DNA of 64,000 nucleotides from Alitta virens (taxonomy: Eukaryota; Annelida; Polychaeta; Phyllodocida; Nereididae). Positions within the stretch are counted from its first letter, which is position 1. Every line of letters begins with the position of its first letter. The DNA is taken from positions 33,243,250 to 33,307,249 of the forward strand of contig OW028579.1 in the NCBI GenBank assembly GCA_932294295.1, in the 5' to 3' direction. The position numbers were made by a program, and so were the translations under genes. Below, piece by piece: positions 13,601 through 25,885 of this stretch. The notes under the pieces were generated by a model. It did no database searches, was not told where the DNA came from, and worked only from the letters and a program-made list of their open reading frames with translations.

Positions 13601-16178
13601 TAGCCAAACAGTCAGTTAGCCTGCCAGTCAGCCAACCAGCCAGTCAGCCAATTCACACTTTGACCATATACATATCCTATAGATAAGAAAATCCCTTGTT
13701 AAACAAATGTTGTATGCTGTAATATAGATGTCTTGATTTTTATCTGTGAAAAGTGAACCCCTTTTTAACAAATGCAAATTCCAATGAATACATGCTCATT
13801 GTCTTTTAAAACCCTGACATTTTGTCACCTCTAAGAAAGTCAATAGTCACCCCAGCCCAGCCCGAAGGGTAAAAATGTTTACCCCTTTTTTGGCAAGTTT
13901 CTACACATCTCTATTTACAAGCTGTGAACAGGGCTGAGTCGAGGAAAGATCTTATCTCGATGCAAGATACCTGTACAGTCAACACCTGAGAGTGCACTTG
14001 GGGGGGGGGGGCACTCTATCATAAAAGAAAAAGTATTTTGCAGACAGACAGTTTGCATATAGCTGCACTGCTGCATGTATATGATGATTTGTAGTTAGCC
14101 GAAATGTGTTTACGAAATGTACTTTTTGAATGTATATAGCTGATGAATATTAAGCAACTAAAAAAAACATATTTTGGACCATTTGAAGAGTTAAAAATTG
14201 AGTAATAATGCACATTTTCAAATGTATGGGGTTTTTGGAAATTTATTATTGTTAATAATAAGGTGATATTAATAAGATTACAGGGTGTAATTATTTTGGA
14301 TCCACAAGAATTTAGATAATGACCAATATCAGAAGCTTTGAGATTTATCATTGGAGCTATACAGATAATTTCAAAATAACATAAAACCTTAGTTGTAATT
14401 CAATTCGTTAATACAATTTCAAACTTTCATATGAACAAAGAAAATGTGAAGAAAAAAAGGATTTGAATTATTTTATTGAATATTCAATGCGCAGTGACCC
14501 CCCTCCCCCTCCCCTTTCTTACACAGGGCACAAGTTTCAACCCTTGGGGCAAGTACTTGATTCAACCAACCTGGCTGGGGCCACTAATGCCACTATAATG
14601 CCTAATAAGGAGTTAAAGATCTTTGGTCAGATAAGACACTGCCGAATTCCTAACTTTTGTCATGGCATTATCTGTTAAAAGATATTGTCTACGATTACGG
14701 CTATATCTTCATTGTATACCAAATGTGTTCCTGTAAGCTGTGAAACCAGGTTTAAATTAAACCCATGGATGTTTAAGTCAGACATTTTCATGCCTGAAAC
14801 AATGCATTACTATGGCATATTGTTATGTAGAGCATGTAATACTAAACTTGTAGTTGACACAATATGCAATGCAGTTTAACCCTGTATAATTAATGAGGTA
14901 TACCTGATAACAGTGTCATATTTATGCCATATGTACGGAGTTGTATTACTAAATTTCTGTATATTTAGCAGTGGTGTAAAATTTATGACACTTAGGCGCC
15001 TATTATTTAAACATTACAAAATTGTTCAATTTGACATTTATATTATCACTTATACGTTTCCAAGTGTGCTCAATACTCGGAAAATTATATACTTGGAACT
15101 CTCATTATATTATAGACAGTTTATGGAATATACAATTTGATTAGTTTTTATTAATAACAGATTAAAATTAATTTGAAGATCCTATTTGTTTGGTAATAAA
15201 AGTAGGAAAATTAATCAATTATTATAAAATATATAATATAATATTATTGCGGGAAGTAATTTGTCAGTTATATTTTATTATATTATAATACATCCCATTA
15301 CGATACCGTAGTAATAGGTAGTTGCTTTTTTAATCAAAAAAAAAGAAAAGGAAAAACTTGTTTTTGTGTGTTTTGTGAAGAGATTAAAGAAAGAGAAATT
15401 TAATTATTGCCATAAATATAATATATTAATAATAAAAACAATTTCGTCTCTCCTGGAATTGAAAGTTAATTTGGCTCTATGTAACATCTCTGAAATGTCA
15501 ATTTGCCGTAACAGTCTTAAATGAATCATAACAGAAATATGTTTCATAATAAATACAAATTAGCTTGTGTTGTTGAAATGAATACTTTATGATAACACAG
15601 TATTTTGGCGAAAATGTTACATAATCAGTAATATAATAAATTGTGGAATTTATCAGGTAATAAAACTGTATATTAAATACGAAGAACTCCTGTGGGGAGG
15701 GAAAAAAGGCTTTTTTTTCTGTCTCCATGGTAACGCATTGTGCTTTTTCACAGCAGGCCCGCAGCGAACATAAATGAGTATCTGAACTGGGCCAGATTCA
15801 TAATTCCAAAGCTTCGCTAAGCTACCACTAGAGCGAGCCACTGAAGCTGCCGGGGGATTTAAAATGATTAAGTTAATCTGTTATTCTTTCATTGTTGCAT
15901 AATCACATCATAAGCACATTATTCTAAGCTGCACAAATGAGCTAGTGTTCAACGCAAGCAGAATTATGTCGAAAATGTCACCTTGACCTTTGTTATTGTT
16001 ATTACATAACTTAGGTAATAATCTGAGGCGTGACTTAAATATGAAGCCACGCTGATTGTGCCAACTTAGTACTGTATATGGGATTATATTGTATATTGGA
16101 TTATACTGTATGTTTCAAAAACTTGTTCTGAGTTATTGACAATTAACTGATATGCCATATTTTATTGATAAGAAAAAC
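10605..16178. other. Gene-free stretch
   Basis: No gene recognised. It holds poly(C)19 at 12281-12299, a short CAGT/CAGC microsatellite (13590-13650), poly(G)12 at 14000-14011 inside the small inverted repeat AGAGTGC/GCACTCT (13989-14017), an AT-rich low-complexity zone (15180-15300), and an RFX-like X-box at 15721-15734. A GC-richer 15700-15860 block could be a conserved element. Confidence 0.6.
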
Positions 16179-16255
<77 letters not shown>

Positions 16256-16317
16256 CCTAACTATCTATCTATATATCTATCTATATATCTACCTATATAT
16301 CTACCTATCTATCTATC
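16179..16317. repeat. (CTAT)n microsatellite
   Basis: About 140 bp of CTAT units, near-perfect for the first 75 bp and then interrupted by CTAC and ATAT variants. Confidence 0.97.
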
Positions 16318-16599
16318 ATGTAATTGCCTTTAAATTAGATAGTTAAATACAAATGTAGAGCTGTGTATTAAAAATGTTGTGATATACATCAGAGCAATAA
16401 CCCACATGAAATGTATTATGAATTATTTTATAAAGACATGCATGGATTATTATTACATTAGAATGTTCTGATTTATTATCAATACTATTATACAATTTAT
16501 ACTATGGCTCCTATCATGGATTTATAAGACTTATACATCCATGGTTCCCATGCAGAAGTCCACTGTACAGATCTTTATAAGAAATACAACTTTGTAACT

Positions 16600-16735
16600 A
16601 CAAACAATCATGGAAATAAATTGGCCACGTCAGTTTGACAGATGAGGGTCTGTTTCCCATAGCAACCAAATAAATGACAGCTGCCTTGGTAACTGTGGTT
16701 TCAGGTGCTAGGTGACGCCATCTTGGAGTTTAGGG
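16600..16735. promoter_or_regulatory. Candidate regulatory element with two X-box motifs and a YY1-like site
   Basis: GTTTCCCATAGCAACC (16652-16667) and CTGCCTTGGTAAC (16681-16693) resemble RFX X-boxes. GACGCCATCTTGG follows near 16712 and matches a YY1 core (GCCATnTTG). Motif matches by eye; no proof of function. Confidence 0.3.
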
Positions 16736-16783
16736 GTCTGCTAACCTTGGGGTTAAAATGACCTCGTCAAAATGATGATGTCA

Positions 16784-16856
16784 GTAAAGGTCCTAACACG
16801 GAGCCTTGTGGTACACCCGAGTGCCAGTCTGCAAAAGCATCAATTATTGAAAAGTC
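16784..16856 (-). pseudogene. Non-LTR retrotransposon reverse-transcriptase relic
   Basis: The minus-strand translation contains HSGVPQGSVLGPL, the conserved RT motif of LINE elements, preceded by FSIIDAFAD. The match covers only about 24 codons and then degenerates, so it is a dead fragment. The motif is shared by several LINE clades, so the clade is not assigned. Confidence 0.8.
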
Positions 16857-17326
16857 TAGCATTTTTGCGTAATGAGGAAATATCAGGTATATGGTATTAC
16901 CCACTCTGGTCGTTTCAATTATAAGGCTGTTTAACAAAAATATTGATTTATGTAGTTTCTGTCAAAATGAATGTTTTTCATTTGCTGTAAAACTGTCATG
17001 TCTTGGAAGTGTATCAAATATAAAGTTTAGCCAGGCAGTTTGTTGAATATATTATGCCAAATCATGGACTCTACATATTATACTCGTTTCCTGTATGCTC
17101 AAATAAGCAATAAATATTATATTGCCGATATTATCTGTGAAGTGCAGTCCTCGTAGGGAAGTTCTTGCTCAATTCACATTGCTATTTTGCTATGAAATTG
17201 GAAATAAAATGGTCTTTATATAGATGTGGGAATTTGAAAAAAAGGTTACATCATCTTTGAGTCTTAAAATTACTGTTAAGATTTAAAATTAGAAGTTAAC
17301 TCTTCCACTGAAATATTCACAAAAAG

Positions 17327-17587
17327 CCCCCCCCCCCCCCCCCGCGGATTCTTAGGTCGTTTTACCTCCCTTAAAATATAAAAGTTGTAAAAAAAAGAAG
17401 TTTGCCCCTTTAACCAACCCCCCCCCCCCCCCTAAAAAAATCAACAAGAAACTCCTGTATAATTGTAGTAGGTATATCAAATATTTCATTTATTTGATAT
17501 ATAAGATAAAAATTAAGAACGCAAACAAAAATACAACAAAGTTATAAAAAATATTGCCCCCCCCCCCCAAAAAAAAAAAAAAAAAAA
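17327..17587. repeat. Three poly(C) runs with a poly(A) tract
   Basis: Poly(C) of 17 (17327-17343), 15 (17418-17432) and 12 bases (17557-17568) within 240 bp. The last is followed directly by 19 A (17569-17587). Confidence 0.95.
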
Positions 17588-17905
17588 CAACTAACGAGAA
17601 TAACTTTGGTAACAAACTTTAGTATGACTGTCCCCACCTATAGGTCATTTCTGGACCTTTTGGCTCCTAGGTCCTTCATCATAACTACCCCGCCCTAGTT
17701 AATAGTTCTCCCCATGCCCCTAACACCCTCCAACTCCTAACACATGTTATGCCAATCAGGGGTAAATATGATCGCCCTCTCCACGCATCAGGGCAAAATT
17801 GTCTTTCCCCCAAAAGATGGGGTTCACACTACCGGATGTGTTATGCTTCTAATATTACTAATCTACCTTTCTCTGTGGTGATAAGAATATTTGTTATACA
17901 TTAAG

Positions 17906-18101
17906 GGATAGATAGACAGACAGAAAGATAGACAGACAGCTAGACAGCTAGACAGCTAGTCAGCTAGACAGCTAGACAGCTAGACATACATTACAGACAG
18001 ACAGACATACAGCTAGACAGCTAGACAGCTAGACAGCTAGACAGCTAGACAGCCAGACAGAATGAGATAATGAGATTATGAGAGGTGACTGACTCACTGA
18101 A

Positions 18102-18133
<32 letters not shown>

Positions 18134-18145
18134 AGACTGACTGAA
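17906..18145. repeat. GACA / GCTAGACA / GACT microsatellite cluster
   Basis: GACA units grade into an 8-bp AGCTAGAC repeat (to about 18060), then a GACT array (18090-18145). Confidence 0.93.
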
Positions 18146-18892
18146 TTCTTAGTCATTCTAAAATTCACAATGTTATTGAATGAAATGTATTATATGTTTT
18201 CATGAGTGACTGGTTTACCTCAGGGAGCTTTCTGACACAAATGTTATTTCTGTATGCAAACAAAGTGTCCTACAAACTCCTAAAACCATTTACAGCCTTA
18301 CAATGAAATAATAAGGATTAGTGAAGAAATTCTCATCTGTTTATGTTTGGGTCTCCATTGTCAATTTTCTTGTCAAAACTTGTCACAATTTCTCCCTATT
18401 CACCCCCTTGTCTTGAGCATGTTTCTCTTTTTTCATAAAACCACGGATGCTTTAGTTTTACCCCAACCCCCTGAAGGGTAAATTATCAAAACTCCCCAAG
18501 GAGTGATTGTTGGTACATCTTGTAACAAAAACAAACCCCCTTTGGAGCAGAATGATACAACAATGCTTACAATGGGAGCAATTTTATTTACCCTCTAATT
18601 GTCATTCTGAGATTGGGAGCTTACAAAAACATGTCAGTCTGAGACATATGTAACTCTTTAGTATCATCTGGTCGAGGAAAAATAGGACAAAAACTAGACA
18701 TATTGTTATTGTTAATTGTAAAAAAAGGATTTTTTTTGTGAAGAATGACATCTCGGCAAAGTTGTTACTGAATTGTTATAAAAATAATTGGTGGCTATTA
18801 TATTGAAACAATAGGATAACACCTTAGTGGGGTGATTTCATTTGTTAGTCTGCATTGACGTCTGTCCATATCTCAAGAAATCCAATCCAGTG

Positions 18893-19080
18893 TTGGTTGG
18901 TAGGTTGAGTTAGTTGGTTGTTTGGTTGGTTGGTTGGTAAGTTGGTCGGTTGGCTGGTTGGTAGGTTGGTTGGTCGGTTTGTTGGGTGGTTGGTTGATTG
19001 CTAAGTTGACTGGTTGGTAGGTTGGTTGGTCGGTGTGCTGGGTGGTTGGTTGGGCAGTTGGTTGGTTGGTTGGTTGGTAG
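18893..19080. repeat. (GGTT)n-derived microsatellite
   Basis: Degenerate GGTT/GGTA/GGTC array. Open frames on both strands here are repeat translations. Confidence 0.93.
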
Positions 19081-19273
19081 CTTTACATGGCTCACAACTT
19101 GACATTACAGTGCCTTGCAAAACCGATGGCACACTTTTCATAATTTTACAAACAGTTCTCAAATATCAATTTTGGGTTGGTCAGAGCTTGTGGGATATAT
19201 TCAAATATTGACATATGCAAAATTCTTTGTTACTAGTTCTGAATGCCATCAGTTGCGCAAAAAAAAAAACCAC

Positions 19274-19415
19274 GATAGATAGATACTAGATAGGTAGGTA
19301 GATAGATAGATAGATAGATGGATGGATAGATAGATAGATGGATAGATAGATGGATAGATAGATGTCTAGATGTCTAGATAGATGGGTAGATAGATGGATA
19401 GATAGATAGATAAAT
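19274..19415. repeat. (GATA)n microsatellite
   Basis: GATA units with GATG variants and two GATGTCTA interruptions. Confidence 0.95.
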
Positions 19416-20300
19416 AGATAAAATAATTATATAAGAGTAAAAATTGCTCGTTTTTGTTGTTGTCTTTTTTATAAGAGAGTTCCATCAATTTTGCAAGGTA
19501 CTGACTGTATATTCCAGGAATTAACCCTAGAAACTGCCAAGAAACGAGCATATATATATACACACCAATATACACCAATAGGCCCTACTCTGTATGTAGA
19601 CCACGACTCAGCAATTTCTGACAAAGACCCAAAAGTGACAAAGCTGATTATAGACATCTCTAGGAATGTGGCGTGCAAGGAGACGCTACGGGGCTGCCCC
19701 AGGTCCAGCAGGGGGTCCCAAAGGGGTTCACCTGTGAGGCAGAGCCCTGTCAGACAAGCCCTATGTAAACCTCCTGTCAGTTTGGTTCATCATAATATAG
19801 CATTGCTGCGATGTGAATCTACACCCTGGGCCAAAAATTATGCTTTTGTTATTTCGTTGTATGTTTTTGTTCGTTTATTTTAATTGACACATCTTTTGAT
19901 CTTATGCATACATTTGGAATGCTATCTGGGTACATGCTTTTTGTAGCATTATATATCAGGAAAATGAATGATTAAACATAAAAATAAAAGATTAATACGG
20001 AAAACAGATCCCATAATATGTCATGCTTCAAATAAACTTATTTGAGTAGTCTTGTTGAGAAAATAAATTTGGTGCTTGGTTTTATTGGATAAATAATTTA
20101 TTAAATATGATTTGTGATATGCATGAAAATTGATAATATCCTGATTTTGTCATATTTTGATAATATTTTGTCTGGCGGTGTAGCAACCTTGAAGCAGCTA
20201 GTGTACAATAGCTGTGTAAACTGTCACTCAGAATGGAGTCATCAAGAATGTAGTCAGTCAGTCGGATAAATGAAGCCGAAATCTCTGCTGCATCCCAATC

Positions 20301-20392
20301 ACGCTATGACGCTGGAGACGCTGCTTATGACGTTCTGCACGCGACGTTTTGCGCTCGCGACGCTGCGTCAAGAGCGTCAATGACGTTGTCAA
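20301..20392. promoter_or_regulatory. TGACGCTG/TGCGTCA island
   Basis: About 90 bp with at least eight ACG words on both strands (ATGACGCTGG, AGACGCTG, ATGACGTT, GCGACGTT, GCGACGCTGCGTCA, AGCGTCAATGACGTT). CpG-rich against an AT-rich background. Function unknown. Confidence 0.4.
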
Positions 20393-21080
20393 GGACATTG
20401 TCATTGGTGTATTGCTCGAAGCTCGTTTTTTTATACTCTTCCATCATCTGAATGAAATAATAAAATAAATTCATCTATACTTTAAAGGAGCATTTTGTGT
20501 AAATTCAAACATGGTTAAATTTGTAAAATATTTTAGTAGGCCTACAGAACATTTCAAGTTTATTTTCTGCAGATTTGTACACATTCAGTATATTCAATGT
20601 TTCAATATGAATATGATAAATGTTCAATAATTTATCTCTGGTTTATCCAAGGTCATACCATGGCCCATGGTGTTACCATTAGATAATATTTATAGTATCA
20701 TGATACCATTTTAGAGCCTAATTTACAAGTGTCATCCAAAGAAACTGCTGAGACGAAATTGGAAACTGCTGTCTGACATTGTCAGGGCTTAAAGAATTGT
20801 CAATTACAGAAAGTGACATCACTCCACCCCCTTTGCCCAAACTACCCCAAACTGTACCCCATCAGATTCCATGTTTTACCCTGTGCGTGTGAAATTGTGC
20901 CCTTTTTAGCCCTGTGTCATTTCGCCCTATTATGTATGACTCGCACATGTGTAAATACCCCCTATTAATAGTCTATTATCGCCAATTTACCAAATTTACG
21001 TTTAGCCAAAATACGACTACAAGTTACCCCAAAGTTAGGGCAGTAAAGCATTGTATCTGTTACAGTCGTACACTTCTGCA

Positions 21081-21206
21081 TGACGTCATTGACATGCAAT
21101 ATAGTGACGTCATCTTTGGTGTCATTCCTGCTGATAACAAATGTGATGAAAGTTGTTAAAAAATTTCTTCTTTTTTCTCACGACGCGACAAAGTTACATG
21201 ACGTCA
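21081..21206. promoter_or_regulatory. CRE-like island with three TGACGTCA palindromes
   Basis: Exact TGACGTCA at 21081-21088, 21105-21112 and 21199-21206, with CACGACGCGAC between. This octamer is the consensus CREB/ATF site; binding is inferred. Confidence 0.45.
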
Positions 21207-21264
21207 TGTGACTGAAAATGTTTGAGATATTTTAGACATGCATTATAAAGGTAAACTAACGTTT

Positions 21265-21515
21265 TAAAAGTAAGTAAACTTGTAAGTGAGTAAATAATTA
21301 AGTAAGTAAGTAAGCAAGCAAGTAAGTAAGTAAGCAAGTACGTAAGCAAGTAAGTAAGCAAGTAAGTAAGTAAGTAAATAAGTAAGTAAGCAAGTAAGTC
21401 AGTCAGTAAGCAAGTAAGCAAGTAAATAAGTAAGCAAGTAAGTAAGAAAGTAAATAATTAAGTAAGTAAGTAAGCAAGTAAGTAAATAAGTAAGTAATTA
21501 AAGTAAGTAAGTAAT
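21265..21515. repeat. (AAGT)n microsatellite
   Basis: About 250 bp of AAGT with AAGC and AAAT variants. Its translation gives a Leu/Thr-rich artefact on the minus strand. Confidence 0.95.
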
Positions 21516-21687
21516 TTTTATTGTTAGTCGGAATTGAGTTAAAATTCACAAATGAAACATTAATTTGATATCTTTATGGGCTTGAAAACAATTAGCCTTC
21601 AAATTAATCTTTCTATGTCATCAAAATAATATATACCAACAGAAAATAAGAACAAGATAACATCACTGCTTCACCACCCTGTCATAG

Positions 21688-21706
21688 CCCCCCCCCCCCC
21701 CCCCCC
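21688..21706. repeat. Poly(C), 19 bases
   Basis: Uninterrupted C run in AT-rich DNA. Confidence 0.95.
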
Positions 21707-22028
21707 TTTCCAAACAGTTAATCCTCAATGAACTCATCACATTGAAACCCAGTCTTAAAATCCACTAGACACGTTATAAGCTTGACTGCCCGTGATCAAG
21801 ATAAACCTCACTCTGCCCAGGTGTAGGGGGCAACTTAATACTGTTTGTCTTTGCCTGATAGACTGGCTAAACTCATCCTGAAGATAGCAATGTGTTTTCT
21901 ATTTGGCCATGACAGACCATCAGCTACAAATGATCTAGTGCTCATCACAAGCTCTTCACTCTTGGAGGCGCTGAAGATGTCAGACGCACGTGGTGGAGCT
22001 CTCCTCATGTGGAGGGGTGAAATGGTTT

Positions 22029-22045
22029 GGGGGGGGGGGGGGGGG
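22029..22045. repeat. Poly(G), 17 bases
   Basis: Uninterrupted G run; a potential G-quadruplex former. Confidence 0.95.
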
Positions 22046-22416
22046 TTCTCAATTAGTTTTGGTTATTGAAAATTGTTTTAAAATGACTGGTGTTTTCTAT
22101 TATTGATTTCAGACTACTAAAACGTGCATGTAGCTAGCTTCATATATTATAATCAATACTACAAAAATGTGTAATGTGGTGAATAAGAATACATTTTTCA
22201 GTTTTCCTGTATATTTCTTTATTTAACAGTCCATTGTATGATATCTTGTCTATCTGTGCTGGCTTTCTGTCTGTTCTACTCTGTATGTCTGTGTATCTGT
22301 CTCGGCTCTTGCAAAGTTAAGATATCCAACAAATTAACATTTAGAATTTTTTTTTAAATGTACCAAAATGATAGTCTGTTGTTTTTAAAAATAAAATTAC
22401 AATGTATTTTGTGAAT

Positions 22417-22520
22417 ATCTCAATGCTACTGGTTCTGAAAATTAGTCAGCTTACATGGCCAGCTGCCAGAGGCAGACGTAATGATGAGATGATAAGGTTG
22501 CTTGGAGTCCCCACATCTTA
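22417..22520 (+). repeat. Dispersed repeat (CAGACGTAATGATGAGAT family), copy 1
   Basis: Contains TGCTACTGG, TTAGTCAGCT, GCCAGAGGCAGACGTAATG, ATGAGATGATAAGG and GGAGTCC in order. The same order recurs at 41665-41830 and 59222-59345, and the core alone at 25838, 36720, 48250 (inverted) and 54990. No tRNA promoter boxes or coding seen; family unnamed. Confidence 0.8.
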
Positions 22521-22685
22521 ACTAAGCATTTGCACTCTTTTCTTTAAACTCCCATATGCATGATCTCTTATTTTCACTGGTGATTTTGGCAATACGCAAA
22601 CCTCACAAGTTGCTGAAGCTGTCAAGCTGTCACTCATCCAACTAAACTCGTCCATCATATTAACACAGTAAAAACCCTAGGAGTT

Positions 22686-22852
22686 TGACCTTTTGACCTC
22701 TTTACACGGACCTCGTGGCAAAAAGCACCTCAGTGATGCTCTGATAAATAAGGTCTTTAAAGTGACAGGACATGCCCTCTCATCACCTGAGGTCATTTTG
22801 ACCTCGCCCTGACATTGTGATGACCTTGGGCTGGCCTGAGGGTTCAAGGTCA
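22686..22852. promoter_or_regulatory. Nuclear-receptor half-site cluster with a perfect inverted repeat
   Basis: TGACCT-tt-TGACCT (22686-22699, direct repeat spaced 2), AGGTCA-ttt-TGACCT (22790-22804, inverted repeat spaced 3, the oestrogen-receptor-type palindrome), TGACCTTGG (22821-22829) and TCAAGGTCA (22844-22852, the SF-1/ERR-type extended half-site). Receptor identity is inferred from consensus sites only. Confidence 0.45.
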
Positions 22853-23317
22853 TTGGTTTGTCAGTTTCGTCATAACACGATGCTAAAATGAAGCGTTCTG
22901 GGGATATTGATGTCATTAGAAACTCAACATGACAGTAAAATGATTCAGGTGGAATAGCTTAGTGCTGTATGTGGAGTTTTGAATAGAATTCTGAGATATA
23001 TAAGGTGTAGTATAATAAGAAAATGCTATTTAATTGACCAATTTGGGGGATTTTTAGTATAAAATTAAATTATATTGTTAAATCATATGAGCAGATGATA
23101 TAGTGTGATAAGATATACAAATAATTTATTTTATTTTTTAAAGCGTCAAATCCAGACCTATTCAAAACGCTAATTATATGTAAATAATAAAACCATAAAT
23201 AAAAGTAGCAAATTATAGAAATGATTTAAAAACTGGAAGACATTTAAGATATTAATAAAAATCAAGATTAGTTATTTTTACTTGTACATTGTGAAATGAA
23301 TTTAATTTAAATGAAAT

Positions 23318-23510
23318 TCGGTGACCCAGTGGTCAAGGAATTAATTATTTGTATTGCTCACTAGGCAGTCCCAGGTTCGATTTTTTACTCTGAGCAGTGA
23401 GCACGAAATTTCATTCAAATCTTTGCTTGGTTTAATGAGGTTATGACATGTTCCCAGTACTCTGTGTCTATGCTGGGACAGGGAATATGATCCATATTAT
23501 AGCTAAATGA
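23318..23510 (+). mobile_element. tRNA-derived SINE
   Basis: The first 75 bp are tRNA-like: an A-box-like TGACCCAGTGGTCAAGG (23321-23337), then 36 bp further a B box GGTTCGATT (23374-23382). A non-tRNA body follows (CACGAAATTTCATTCAAATC, then CCCAGTACTCTG and CTGGGACAGGG). The head is degenerate and no folded tRNA is claimed. No second copy is in this window, so its 3' end is approximate. Confidence 0.68.
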
Positions 23511-25088
23511 TATATCGAAATATTAAATTGGCATGTCAACATTACATGTGCCAATGGACTGCTAATTTTAAAATACATTTCCTAATTCTCAAATTATGTT
23601 GAGATGGCATTGACCTTACATGAAAATACTCGGCTATTCAATCTATCCATGTTTTTAAAATGACCTGACTTCCTGGAACCACTCCGAGGCATTGTATCTT
23701 ATAGCCAAGCCAGTATTCCTTTCTATTTTCTGACACAGGGCACTGTTTGTTCCACCTTTGTTTGCAACACCTTAGCAAATATTTGCCTTATCACCTTGAT
23801 ACAGGTCCTGCTTGTTCAAGTAACAACAGAACAAGATCACATGACTGTATTATACGCTTGTCATGTTTACTTCTATTAGAAGTAATAACTGATAAGATAT
23901 AACGCTGCAGCAGGATGCAATTCGGTGTTGTCTAACTTTTAGCATCGCTGTTCATTCTGATTACATTCAGCTGATGACAGGGCAGGATTTTTCGATGATG
24001 ATATATGACCGAGTTTTGGTATATTTATGAAAAAAATGCATGGTCGATTGCAAATATCAGTTTACTTAATGACAAGGAGTCCCAGTGAAAAGAATTAAAT
24101 AAAAATGGCAGCGAGGATTTATACCTTTTATATATATAGTACACGTGGTAACATAATGCAATGAAATTATAGATTTTTTGTAACCTTTTCCTTCTTAATG
24201 TTTCGATATTTTTTCTCAATTTCTATTTCTTAATATTGTACACAGTTCAATTATTTTCATAAGTATTGAAGAACACCTCAAAATACTCAATACTTGTGTA
24301 ATCACAACGGTTTATTAGTGTAAAATCAAGTATAGAACCAACTGCAAAAAGTAAAAAAAAAAAAAGACATGATTAATTAATAAATGGCCAGGGGAAGGCC
24401 AAGGAAGGAATCTCTGCAATGCCAAGGTCGTTTCTAGATGTACTGGTCATTGCATAATGATTGCATACTTTGTTTTTCTAAATCGTAGCTACTTTTGGTT
24501 TTTCTTAAAATTCTACTTTGGTAGACTAGTTGGTTTTAAGAACAGGAACTTCCGGTACACTATGAATGTCATTGTCGAGAGGAAGGAAGTGGCCATTTCT
24601 AATCAGATATGACCTCGATAATTGATCTCTTAATTATAAAAACTGCATGCCGTGGAAATATCTGTGACTTACTTTTTACAGTCAATAGGTATCAGCTGCC
24701 AAAATAACTCGCGTCTCCTCATTTTGAAAAAAAAAGCATCATACAAAAATATTTAGCAGTCTATTTTACAATAATATCAATTGTTTATCACATACAAAGA
24801 TCATTTTCTTTTCTGAGTAAAATGTTTAGTCTTTTTGGCCTTTTTTCACTTGTGACATTTTGACTGTCTCCAGATATAAATACATGATCTTTACAAATGG
24901 CAATGTTGATTAATCACCCCATATTGTTATACAGAAACGCACAAAATTCCTGCAATTCTATATTAATATTCTAGGCACGATTGCGACCAACTCCCTTTTT
25001 TGCCAGAAGAAGCCCCGCATGCATTTTGAGTGAGGGAAGCCCCTTTCTTTATTGATGAGAGGTCCCAGCCAACTGGACAGTGGGTACT

Positions 25089-25132
25089 TGACCCCTGACC
25101 TAATTATGACCTTTCTAGGTCATCAGGGGTCA
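25089..25132. promoter_or_regulatory. Palindromic array of five nuclear-receptor half-sites
   Basis: TGACCCCTGACCT (25089-25101, direct repeat spaced 1), TGACCT (25107-25112), AGGTCA (25117-25122) and GGGTCA (25127-25132, direct repeat spaced 4 with the previous site). The outer sites are mirror images, giving an imperfect 44-bp palindrome. A receptor-bound element is an inference. Confidence 0.45.
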
Positions 25133-25380
25133 TTATGACATGGACATGATGACATGTGTTTGGATTCTTAGAAATTCTCATATCTCACGAGCAATTATGA
25201 ACGTGAGTTATGAATGTGGGTGTGTATGGATATTACTCATGACAGTTAACTCATGATTGTCATGAGTTTCATAGTTAACTCTTGAGTCATTCGTGTTTTT
25301 TGATAAGAGAGACAGAAACACAATTAGAGAGCTTTGGACAGACATAAAAGGAATCACAAAGACAGTAGTGTCCCAAGAGG

Positions 25381-25440
25381 AAAGACAGACAGACAGACTT
25401 ACAGCTACACAGACAGCTCGACAGACAGACAGACAGGCAT
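25381..25440. repeat. (GACA)n microsatellite
   Basis: Short interrupted GACA array. Confidence 0.85.
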
Positions 25441-25620
25441 AAAAATAGCATTGACTGACAAAGAAAGACACGAAAATATTGAATTTATAACCCCTATTTG
25501 TATGCACCTTATAACTGCACGGTGTATACATAATCTTATGATATATCAACAAATATGAAGGTACTGAAAAATTAAGAATAATTATTATACGGCAGAGATA
25601 AGCTCACATATATATTTCAT

Positions 25621-25687
25621 TTACTACTACTACTACTACTACTACTATTACTACTATTACTACTACTACTACTACTATTACTACTAT

Positions 25688-25725
<38 letters not shown>

Positions 25726-25798
25726 TTACTACTATTACTACTACTACTACTACTATTACTACTATTACTACTACTACTACTACTACCACTACTACTAC
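25621..25798. repeat. (CTA)n trinucleotide array with higher-order pattern
   Basis: About 178 bp of CTA. The variant block TATTACTACTATTA recurs at 25646, 25676, 25724 and 25754 (spacing 30, 48, 30), showing segmental amplification. Poly-Val and poly-Ser frames here are artefacts. Confidence 0.96.
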
Positions 25799-25837
25799 GA
25801 CTTATACTGTTAAATATTTTGATTTGGGGTAAGCTTA

Positions 25838-25885
25838 TGATTAGCTGCCATGCAGAAGAGGCAAACGTAGTGATGAGATGGCATG
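25838..25885 (+). repeat. Dispersed repeat (CAGACGTAATGATGAGAT family), diverged copy
   Basis: AGCTGCCATGCAGAAGAGGC, then AAACGTAGTGATGAGATGG aligns to the core of the 22.4 and 59.2 kb copies with several changes. Confidence 0.6.

Larger units (their letters stand above)
16860..23317. other. Gene-free stretch
   Basis: No gene recognised outside the repeats and islands listed separately. A GC-richer block at 19610-19790 lies in a 130-codon open frame (19491-19883, plus), but its translation has no domain, repeat or signal I recognise. It could be a conserved non-coding element. Confidence 0.6.

Noticed and set aside
19491..19883. 130-codon plus-strand frame
   Set aside because: No recognisable family and it begins beside a microsatellite; the GC-rich part is better treated as a possible non-coding element.
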